Assembly: GCA_963730365.1 (NCBI GenBank)
Contig: CAVSRM010000005.1
Location: 496,001 to 560,000 of the forward strand
Length of the DNA: 64,000 nucleotides
Source: Fodinibacter sp963730365
Lineage (GTDB): Bacteria > Actinomycetota > Actinomycetes > Actinomycetales > Dermatophilaceae
Direction of reading: 5' to 3'
Below the pieces are notes generated by a model. That model was not told where the DNA came from. It made no database searches and saw nothing but the letters and a program-made list of their open reading frames with translations. Position 1 is the stretch's first letter; each line of letters begins with the position of its first letter. This document shows, one piece after another, positions 55,307-62,100 of the stretch. A program made the translations under genes and the position numbers.

Positions 55307-55326
55307 ATAGTTGAACGCTAAACTAT
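55307..55326. promoter_or_regulatory. Candidate operator upstream of pirin
   Basis: ATAGTT-N8-AACTAT is a perfect 6-bp inverted repeat, in an AT-rich pocket 52 nt upstream of the pirin start. Size and spacing suit a MarR- or HxlR-type dimer. TTGAAC (55311-55316) inside it could serve as a -35. Confidence 0.45.
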
Positions 55327-55378
55327 CGTTACCCTGTCATCCCCACAGCGGGTGGGGCGGACGACGAGGAGTGATCGC

Positions 55379-56353
55379 ATGCCAGCCGTGACGACCGACA
55401 ACATCCTGACCCTCCCGAGGATCTCCGAGCCGCAGCCCCAGGCGGCCTCGCGCACGGTGCGCTCCGTCACGACCGCCCCGGCGGGCTTCGAGGGCGAGGG
55501 GTTTCCGGTGCGCCGGGCCTTCGCCGGCGTCGACCTGGCTGCCCTGGACCCCTTCATCCACATGGACCAGATGGGCGAGGTCGAGTACGCCCCGGGCGAG
55601 CCCAAGGGCACCGCGTGGCACCCGCACCGCGGGTTCGAGACGGTGACCTACATCATCGACGGAACCTTCGTGCACCGGGACTCCCACGGGGGCGGCGGGA
55701 CGATCACCAACGGTGACACCCAGTGGATGACCGCCGGATCCGGCCTCCTGCACATCGAGGTGCCCCCGGAGGAGCTCGTGCTCAGTGGCGGGCTGTTCCA
55801 CGGCCTCCAGCTGTGGGTCAACCTGCCCGGGTCGATGAAGATGTCCCCGCCTCGCTACCAGGACATCCGCGGGGGAGAGGTGGCCCTGCTCTCGAGTCCT
55901 GACGGTGGAGCGTTGGTGCGCGTCATCGCCGGTGAGGTCGACGGTGTCCAGGGGCCCGGTGTGACGCATACCCCCATCTCGATCGTCCACGCGACGGTTG
56001 CCCCGGGGGCGAGGGTGAGGTTGCCCTGGAACCCCGAGTTCAACGGGTTGGTCTACGCCCTCAACGGGCGCGGGACGGTGGGCTCCGAGCGTCGTCCGAT
56101 CTCGATGGGTCAGCTCGCGGTCCTCGGCGCAGGAGACGTCATCGAGTTCACCGCCGACGACTCACAGGAGAGCCGCAGCCCGAGCCTGGACCTCTACATC
56201 ATGGGTGGCCGCCCGATCCGCGAGCCCGTCGCGGCCTACGGACCGTTCGTCATGAACACCCGCGCCGAGCTGGTGAAGGCCTTCGAGGACTTCCAGGCCG
56301 GCCGGCTGGGCACGATCCCGTCCGAACCGCACCCCGGCCACGACGTTCTCTGA
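55379..56353 (+). CDS. Pirin-family protein
   Basis: A bicupin metalloprotein of 324 residues. The N-terminal cupin has AFAGVDLAALDPFIHMDQMG and the metal-binding HPHRGFETVTYIIDG with both His ligands, followed by TNGDTQWMTAGSGLLHIEV. A long second cupin closes the protein. Some pirins are quercetin dioxygenases or redox-sensing cofactors; the specific role here is unknown. ATG 55379 has GAGGAG 8 nt upstream, so this gene has a leader. The upstream inverted repeat suggests regulation by a MarR-like repressor, as often seen for pirins responding to oxidative or phenolic stress. Confidence 0.9.
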   Translation: MPAVTTDNILTLPRISEPQPQAASRTVRSVTTAPAGFEGEGFPVRRAFAGVDLAALDPFIHMDQMGEVEYAPGEPKGTAWHPHRGFETVTYIIDGTFVHRDSHGGGGTITNGDTQWMTAGSGLLHIEVPPEELVLSGGLFHGLQLWVNLPGSMKMSPPRYQDIRGGEVALLSSPDGGALVRVIAGEVDGVQGPGVTHTPISIVHATVAPGARVRLPWNPEFNGLVYALNGRGTVGSERRPISMGQLAVLGAGDVIEFTADDSQESRSPSLDLYIMGGRPIREPVAAYGPFVMNTRAELVKAFEDFQAGRLGTIPSEPHPGHDVL

Positions 56354-56363
56354 CCGAGCCCGG

Positions 56364-57059
56364 TCAGCGGCTGGAACGCCCGAAGGTCAGCACCGAGGCC
56401 ACCTGCTCGGCGCGGCGCCCCACCCTCAGCACCGACTCCTCCCGCTCGTCGGCGGGAACCGTGACCAGGGTCATCGCATCGATCCAGACCTGGCCACGGA
56501 AGGACTCGACCACGGCGCCGAACACCCACTCGTCGACCGGGCCGAGCACCGTGTCGAGGATCGCGGTCTCGGGGGCGTACCGGGCCACGACCTCGCGCTG
56601 CACCTCGTCGGTCGTCGCCTGGATGATCTCGTTGACGTGTTCGTGGTCCGCGTGCCGCACCGCACGGGTTCGCTCGTCCAGCTCGTGCCAGTCCTCGAGG
56701 AGGTCGGCGAGGGCGAGGGCGAGGTCGTGGTTGATGTGGGCGTTGATGCCGAGGAGCAGGGCCCGCAGCGGGTGGCAGCGTGGGTCCTTGCACGCGTCGA
56801 ACGCCCCGGTCCACACCGTCGGGCACCGGACCGGCGCGTCGGGGGAGTCGTGGGCCACCACGGCGTCGAAGTAGTAGTCGGCGAAGCGGTCCAGGAGCCG
56901 GGAGACCCAGTCGCCGTCGACGAAGTCCTCCGCTGCGATGGCCTCGTGAACCCGGCCGGTCATGACGAGGTAGCAGTCCGCGAAGATCGCGCGACGGTCC
57001 CCGGCCTCGCCCCAGCCGCGGGCGAGGTCTGTCAGCCGGTCCTCCGCAGACGCCGTCAT
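56364..57059 (-). CDS. DUF5995-like protein
   Basis: A 231-residue helical protein of unknown function that I tentatively place in DUF5995. Landmarks are FADCYLVMTGRVHEAI, the WVSRLLDRFADYYFDAV helix, and LLLGINAHINHDLALALADLL, whose buried His and Asp residues hint at a metal-binding helical bundle. ATG 57059 is preferred to ATG 57068 because TACGAT (57067-57072) sits 7 nt before it, the leaderless spacing of this genome. It is convergent with pirin by 10 nt. Confidence 0.65.
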   Translation of the reverse strand: MTASAEDRLTDLARGWGEAGDRRAIFADCYLVMTGRVHEAIAAEDFVDGDWVSRLLDRFADYYFDAVVAHDSPDAPVRCPTVWTGAFDACKDPRCHPLRALLLGINAHINHDLALALADLLEDWHELDERTRAVRHADHEHVNEIIQATTDEVQREVVARYAPETAILDTVLGPVDEWVFGAVVESFRGQVWIDAMTLVTVPADEREESVLRVGRRAEQVASVLTFGRSSR

Positions 57060-57066
57060 GACCCTC

Positions 57067-57072
57067 ATCGTA
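57067..57072 (-). promoter_or_regulatory. Putative -10 of the DUF5995-like gene (leaderless)
   Basis: TACGAT on the minus strand lies 7 nt before ATG 57059 and overlaps the alternative ATG at 57068. Confidence 0.4.
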
Positions 57073-57130
57073 TGACCCGGGCGACGGACCCCGTGCGAGG
57101 AAGCCCCCGCGCGGTGGGAGGATCACTCGC

Positions 57131-58036
57131 GTGAGTGGTCTGGAGATGCGTCCCGGGTGTGAGTGCTGCGACACCGACCTCGCAGCAGACGAGGTCGGGG
57201 CGGTGATCTGCTCCCTGGAGTGCACCTTCTGCTCCGGGTGCTCCGAGCACCTCGAGCGAGCCTGCCCGAACTGCGGTGGTGCGCTCATGCCCCGGCCGAC
57301 CCGCACGGGTGACGCGTTGACCCGCCACCCGGCATCGTCCCGGCGCGTGGTCGGCAGCGAGCCGTGCCCGGGTCGGGGGTATGCCGGCGGCACCGCGCCC
57401 GCGCCGGTGCTGGGCCGGCACCCGGAGCGGTCCGTCACGGAGCGGGAGGCGCTCGACGACCTGCTCGACGACATACTCGCCGGCACCCTGTCCACGGTCG
57501 TGGACGGTCGCCCGTGGGTGGTGCCGATGCTCTTCGCCCGCGACGGCGACCGGGTGCTCCTGCACGGCTCCACCGGCGCCGGCGCGCTGCGCCAGGTGGC
57601 GGCCGGGGCCCCGGCCGCGCTCTGCGTGGTGTCGGTGGACGGCCTCGTGGTCGCGCACTCGACCTTTGACTCCTCGGCGAACTACCGCTCCGCCGTGATC
57701 CAGGGTCGGCTCACCCCACTCACGGGCGCCGACCGCACCAGCGCCCTCGACCGCATCTCCGAGCGGCTCCTTCCCGGACGCACGACGGAGGTGCGGGCGA
57801 TGACCCGACGGGAGGAGGCCGCGACGATGGCGATGGAGCTGCCGCTCGACGACGGGCAGTGGCTGCTCAAGGTGCGCTCCGGACCGCCCGCCGCCCCCGA
57901 TGAGCCCACCGACGCGTGGAGCGGCGTGGTGCCCCTGAGAACCGTTGCGGGAGAACCCGAGCCGGCCGAGTGGACCCGGTCCTCCGGTGCCCCGGTGCCC
58001 GCGTCGGTCACCGCGTTCGTCGACGGCCGCTCGTGA
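57131..58036 (+). CDS. DUF1272 zinc module fused to a flavin-binding split-barrel domain
   Basis: Two normally separate domains share one 301-residue chain. Residues 1-55 are a DUF1272 zinc-ribbon-like module (LEMRPGCECCDTDL, CTFCSGCSEHL, CPNCGGAL) with nine cysteines. A flexible Pro/Arg/Gly-rich linker follows (about 55-95). Residues 100-290 form a pyridoxamine 5'-phosphate oxidase-like/NimA-like split barrel (ILAGTLSTVVDGRPWVVPMLF, VLLHGSTGAGALRQVAAG, NYRSAVIQGRL). Such barrels bind FMN or F420. GTG 57131 follows GAGGAT by 7 nt. It overlaps the MetE-like gene by one base. Function unknown; the two parts could sense metal or redox state together. Confidence 0.8.
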   Translation: MSGLEMRPGCECCDTDLAADEVGAVICSLECTFCSGCSEHLERACPNCGGALMPRPTRTGDALTRHPASSRRVVGSEPCPGRGYAGGTAPAPVLGRHPERSVTEREALDDLLDDILAGTLSTVVDGRPWVVPMLFARDGDRVLLHGSTGAGALRQVAAGAPAALCVVSVDGLVVAHSTFDSSANYRSAVIQGRLTPLTGADRTSALDRISERLLPGRTTEVRAMTRREEAATMAMELPLDDGQWLLKVRSGPPAAPDEPTDAWSGVVPLRTVAGEPEPAEWTRSSGAPVPASVTAFVDGRS

Positions 58037-59034
58037 TGGTCGCGCCCGTGCGGGCCAGCGGCATCGGCTCCTGGCCGGGTGGGTCCGCGCGCGAGGCGAT
58101 CCGCACGGTCCGTGACCTGTTGGTCGACGCCGAGGGTGTCGGGGTGCCGTTCCTGCCCGAGACGCCGGCTCGGGGGCCCGGCGCGGACATCATCGGCCGT
58201 GCCGCGGGGCTGCTCGTCGACCTCCCCGTCGACCTCCAGCCCAGCGGGTGGCGGCTCGTCGACCGCCCCGGTCGCGACGCGGCGCGCTCGGCGGCGCTCC
58301 ACCGGGAGGACCTCGACGAGCTCGCCGAGGCCTATGACGGGTACCTGGGGTCGCTGAAGATCCAGGTCGCGGGGCCGTGGACGCTCTGCGCGTCGCTCCA
58401 GCTGAACCGCGGCGAACGCTCCGTCACCGACCCCGGAGCGGTGGCGGACATCACCGCCTCGCTCGCCGACGGCATCGCGGCACGGGTGGCCGACGTCACG
58501 CGTCTCGTGCCGGGCGCCGAGGTGGTCCTCCAGGTCGACGAGCCCTCGCTGCCGGCCGTGCTCGACGGGTCCCTCCCCACGGCCTCCGGCTACGGTCGGG
58601 TCCGTGCCGTCGACCCCCTCGTCGTCATGCGAGGGGTCGAGCAGGTGCTCGCGGCGCACGGCGGCCCGACCGTGCTGCACTGCTGCCACCCCGCTGCTCC
58701 GCTCCCGCTCCTGAGGGCCACCGGCGCCGGGGCGCTCGCGGTCGACGTCACCGAGCGGACCCCGGCCGGGTGGGAGTCCCTCGCCGTGGCGCTGGAGGCG
58801 GGGACGGGGCTGTATGCCGGGTGCCTCCCCACCGACGGGTCCGGCACCGACGTCACCGCGCGGAACCTCGTCGTCGACGGCTTCGACCGAGCGGGACTGA
58901 GCCAGGAGCACCTCCGGGGCCTCGTCGTCACCCCGGCGTGCGGGCTCTCCGGACTCACCCCCCGCGGGGCTCGTGACGTCCTCCGGTCGGCGAGCGACGC
59001 GGCGCGCCGGCTGTCGGAGGAGGTCCCCGGGTGA
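58036..59034 (+). CDS. Short MetE-like (B12-independent methionine synthase) protein
   Basis: A 332-residue single-barrel protein resembling the C-terminal catalytic half of MetE. IGSWPGG at the N-terminus, VAGPWTLCASL, QVDEPSLPAVLDGS and VLHCCHPAAPLPLL correspond to the MetE barrel; a His-Cys-Cys-His cluster and VVTPACGLSGLTPRGA give zinc-type cysteines. Full MetE is over 750 residues, so this is the short actinobacterial/archaeal form that may take methyl groups from a corrinoid or other donor. ATG 58036 overlaps the upstream stop. It lies two loci before ligA, as Rv3015c does in M. tuberculosis. Confidence 0.85.
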   Translation: MVAPVRASGIGSWPGGSAREAIRTVRDLLVDAEGVGVPFLPETPARGPGADIIGRAAGLLVDLPVDLQPSGWRLVDRPGRDAARSAALHREDLDELAEAYDGYLGSLKIQVAGPWTLCASLQLNRGERSVTDPGAVADITASLADGIAARVADVTRLVPGAEVVLQVDEPSLPAVLDGSLPTASGYGRVRAVDPLVVMRGVEQVLAAHGGPTVLHCCHPAAPLPLLRATGAGALAVDVTERTPAGWESLAVALEAGTGLYAGCLPTDGSGTDVTARNLVVDGFDRAGLSQEHLRGLVVTPACGLSGLTPRGARDVLRSASDAARRLSEEVPG

Positions 59035-60011
59035 TGGCCCAGCCCAGAGTGCCGTGGCAGGCGAAGTACCTCGCCCTCGTGCTCATCTGGGGGTCCAGCT
59101 TCCTGCTGATGAAGGTGGGTCTCGAGTCGCTGTCGGCGGTCCAGATCTCAGCCCTGAGGATCGCCAGCGGTGTCACTGTGCTCGCGGTGCTCCTGTTCGC
59201 TGGAGGCGGTCGGCTGCCCACCGGTGGGCGGGTCTGGAGCCACCTGCTGGTCTGTGGGTTCTTCCTCGCGACCCTGCCGTTCACCCTCTTCGCACTGTCC
59301 GAGACCCGGATCAGCTCGGCGCTCGCGGGCATCGGCAACGCCGCCACGCCCATCGCGACCGTGCTCGCGACGATGGCGATCCTGCCCGGTGAGCGGGCCA
59401 CGGGGCGGCGACTGGTCGCCGTCGGCGTGGGCTTCGTCGGGGTGGTGACGATCATGCAGCCGTGGACGGCCACGGACCGCCCGGACCTCATCGGCTTCGC
59501 CATGGCGCTGGCGGGTGGCGCGAGCTACGGAATCGGCTGGACCTACAACCGGCGCTTCCTCAGGGGCGTGGACCTCGGCGGACTGTCGCAGCCCACGGCC
59601 ACGCTGCTCATGGGCCTGGTCCTCATGGCCCCGGTCGTCCTCGTGTGGGGCCTGCTCCAGCCCACCGGCCTCGCCGCGATCTGGTCGTACACGACGCCGG
59701 ATGCCGGGACCTGGCGGTGGCTCCCCCTCCTGTGCGTGCTCGTGCTGGGCGTCGTGGGGACGGGCTTCGCCTACATGCTGCAGTTCGACGTGGTGCGTGG
59801 CGCGGGCCCGGTCGTCGGCTCCACCATCACCTACCTCATTCCCGTGGTGTCGGTGCTCCTCGGCGTGTTCGTGCTCGGTGAGCGCCTGGGCCCGGCGCAG
59901 CTGGTCGGCTTCGGGATCGTGCTGTCGGCCGCCTACGTCATCAACCGCAGGCCGCGCTCGCCGGAGGCCGTGGTGGTCCGGGAGCGTGAGCAGGCGGTCA
60001 GGCCTCGCTGA
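59034..60011 (+). CDS. EamA/DMT-superfamily permease
   Basis: A ten-helix drug/metabolite exporter-type protein of 325 residues with two EamA repeats. Repeat 1 begins YLALVLIWGSSFLLMKVGLE and contains FTLFALSETRISSALAGIGNAATPI; repeat 2 begins LIGFAMALAGGASYGIGWTYNRRFL and contains AYMLQFDVVRGAGPVVGSTITYLIPV (cut to GPVVGSTITYLIPV) and LGVFVLGERLGPAQLVG. The substrate is unknown. ATG 59034 overlaps the MetE-like stop; GTG 59031 is an alternative. GGAGG lies about 12 nt upstream. Its 3' end overlaps the convergent membrane-protein gene by 14 nt. Confidence 0.9.
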   Translation: MAQPRVPWQAKYLALVLIWGSSFLLMKVGLESLSAVQISALRIASGVTVLAVLLFAGGGRLPTGGRVWSHLLVCGFFLATLPFTLFALSETRISSALAGIGNAATPIATVLATMAILPGERATGRRLVAVGVGFVGVVTIMQPWTATDRPDLIGFAMALAGGASYGIGWTYNRRFLRGVDLGGLSQPTATLLMGLVLMAPVVLVWGLLQPTGLAAIWSYTTPDAGTWRWLPLLCVLVLGVVGTGFAYMLQFDVVRGAGPVVGSTITYLIPVVSVLLGVFVLGERLGPAQLVGFGIVLSAAYVINRRPRSPEAVVVREREQAVRPR

Positions 60012-60480
60012 CTTCCGTCTCCGTCACGTCGTCGACCGGGCGGCCCGCGCGGTGCCAGGACCGCTCGCCGAGGATCCCCGCCACGAGCGAGAAGAGCCCG
60101 AGCACGCCCACCCAGAGCAGCGGGCGGACGATCGTCTCGGAGGGCACGAAGGAGAACGCGGCCACCGCGATCCCGATGACCCCGAGCACGATGGGCGCGT
60201 CCCACCCGTCGCCCCGGCGCTTGAGGATCCGCACGGCCGAGGCGACGGCCCAGCCGGCGAGCACGGCCGCGAGCAGTGCTGCCGGCGCGAGGAGCGCCGG
60301 CAGGTAGCCGGGCCCGGAGAACGCCGGTCGCTCTGCCCAGGTCACGTTCGCCCAGAAGGCGACGACGAGCAGCAGCACGACGACCCACACGGCATCCATG
60401 CCGAGACCGACCGCCCGCCAGCGTTCCGCGAGCTCGCGGTCCCGCTGACGGTCGGCCTCGGACCGACGGAGCTCGGTCAC
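59998..60480 (-). CDS. Four-helix membrane protein of unknown function
   Basis: A 160-residue product with a charged N-terminus (TELRRSEADRQRDRELAERW), then four hydrophobic segments (about residues 27-48, 57-82, 94-110 and 116-135), and an acidic C-terminal tail. No family recognised. GTG 60480 overlaps the acyl-CoA ligase stop by GTGA; an open frame runs much further upstream but lies antiparallel within that ligase gene's reading and is a shadow. Its 3' 14 bases overlap the convergent EamA gene. Confidence 0.72.
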   Translation of the reverse strand: MTELRRSEADRQRDRELAERWRAVGLGMDAVWVVVLLLVVAFWANVTWAERPAFSGPGYLPALLAPAALLAAVLAGWAVASAVRILKRRGDGWDAPIVLGVIGIAVAAFSFVPSETIVRPLLWVGVLGLFSLVAGILGERSWHRAGRPVDDVTETEVSEA

Positions 60481-61973
60481 CCTGCCGGGGCGTGGACCTC
60501 GCGCCGGAGGATCTTGCCCGTCGGGCCCTTGGGGAGGGCCTCGACGACCCACACCTTCCGGGGGTACTTGTAGGCCGCGATGCGCTCCTTCGCGAACTCG
60601 ATGATGTCCTCCGGTGTGGCCGTCGAGCCTTCGCGCAGGGCGACGGCCGCGCCGACCTGCTCGCCGAGCAGTTCGTCCGGCATGCCGACCACGGCGACCT
60701 CGAGGACGTCCGGGTGCGTGTAGATGCACTCCTCGACCTCGCGCGGGTAGACGTTCATGCCGCCGCGCAGGATCATGTCCTTCTTGCGGTCGACGATCGT
60801 GAAGTAGCCCTCGTCGTCCATCGTCGCGAGGTCGCCGCTGCGGAACCAGCCGTCGGGGATGGCTTCGGCGGTGGCCTCGGGCTTGTTCCAGTAGCCCTTC
60901 ATGACGTTGTCGCCCCGGATGGCGATCTCGCCGACCTCACCGACCGGCACCTCGTTGCCCTCGAGGTCGACGCAGCGCATCTCGCAGCCCGGGATCGGCA
61001 GGCCGATCGTGCCCGGCTTGCGCTCCCTGTCGGGCATGTTGAAGGACGCCACCGGCGAGGTCTCGGAAAGGCCGTAGCCCTCGAGGATCATGCACCCGAA
61101 CTTGTCCTCGAAGGACTTCATCACCTCGAGCGGCATCGCCGACCCGCCTGAGGCGCAGACCCGCAGCGAGGACGCATCCATGCCGTCGGACTGGGGGTGG
61201 TTGAGGATCGCGGCGTACATCGTGGGCACGCCCTGCATGATCGTCACCCGCTCCTTCTCGATGACCTCGATGGCCGCAGCGGGGTCGAAACGGGGGATCA
61301 GGGCGAGCGGAGCTCCCGCGATCGTGGCCGCGTTGAGCCCCACGACGAGGCCGAAGACGTGGAAGAGCGGGAGGCACCCCATGATGACGTCGTCCGGGGT
61401 GATGTCCTGGATGACCGTGGCGGAGCGCATCGCGTTGAGGTGGATGTTCAAGTGCGTCAGCTCGGCACCCTTGGGGCGGCCCGTGGTTCCCGAGGTGTAG
61501 AGGATGACCGCGGTGTCATCGTCGTCGCGCTCGTGCGGCTCGGGGATCGGCTCCCCGCCCTCGAGCCCGCCCTCGACGGGCCCCAGCGGCCCGCACTCGA
61601 CGATGCGGGTGCCCGAGTTCTCGGCTCCCTTCGTGGCCTCACCGACGAAGTCGGGCCAGACGAAGGCGACCTTCGCCCCGGAGTCGGAGAAGAAGTAGTC
61701 GATTTCGCCCGCCTTGAGCAACGGGTTCATCGGCACGACGATGCCGCCGGCCAGCAGGATGCCCCAGTAGACGACCGGGAAGGCGGGAACGTTGGGGAGG
61801 ATGATGGCGACCCGGTCCCCGGGCTCGACCCCGTTGGTGCGCAGCGCCCCGGCGAGCTTCGCGGCCATGCCGTGGAGCTGGGCATAGGTGATTCCCTGAC
61901 CGTTCACCCGAAGCGCGTCCTGGTCGGGATGCTCTGCGGCCGTGCTGGTCAGGTTGGTCGCGAGGTTGGTCAT
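60477..61973 (-). CDS. AMP-forming acyl-CoA ligase (fatty-acid-CoA ligase)
   Basis: It activates a carboxylic acid, probably a fatty acid, with ATP and CoA. The 498-residue ANL-family protein shows VILYTSGTTGRPKGA (P-loop, near residue 157), GYGLSETSPVASFN (A5), WFRSGDLATMDDEGYF (A7), DRKKDMILRGGMNVYPREVEE (A8 hinge; core KDMILRGGMN) and catalytic Lys in PKGPTGKILRRE. All core motifs are intact. ATG 61973 has GAGGAGC 5 nt upstream. Co-transcribed with a small membrane protein. Chain length cannot be deduced; medium- or long-chain fatty acid is most likely. Confidence 0.93.
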   Translation of the reverse strand: MTNLATNLTSTAAEHPDQDALRVNGQGITYAQLHGMAAKLAGALRTNGVEPGDRVAIILPNVPAFPVVYWGILLAGGIVVPMNPLLKAGEIDYFFSDSGAKVAFVWPDFVGEATKGAENSGTRIVECGPLGPVEGGLEGGEPIPEPHERDDDDTAVILYTSGTTGRPKGAELTHLNIHLNAMRSATVIQDITPDDVIMGCLPLFHVFGLVVGLNAATIAGAPLALIPRFDPAAAIEVIEKERVTIMQGVPTMYAAILNHPQSDGMDASSLRVCASGGSAMPLEVMKSFEDKFGCMILEGYGLSETSPVASFNMPDRERKPGTIGLPIPGCEMRCVDLEGNEVPVGEVGEIAIRGDNVMKGYWNKPEATAEAIPDGWFRSGDLATMDDEGYFTIVDRKKDMILRGGMNVYPREVEECIYTHPDVLEVAVVGMPDELLGEQVGAAVALREGSTATPEDIIEFAKERIAAYKYPRKVWVVEALPKGPTGKILRREVHAPAG

Positions 61974-62100
61974 GGTGCTCCTCTGTTGTCCGGCGTCGGT
62001 GACGGGACACCTATCCTCACCCGGATGCCCGCCGCAGCGCCAGACCTGCGTCGAACCGTGGCGAAGACGGGACGTCGGTGGGCTGCGGCAGGATGATGGC

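Noticed and set aside
59998..60729. A longer version of the small membrane-protein gene starting near 60729
   Set aside because: The extension lies within the acyl-CoA ligase coding region and is Arg/Gly-rich; the GTGA overlap at 60477-60480 gives a natural start.
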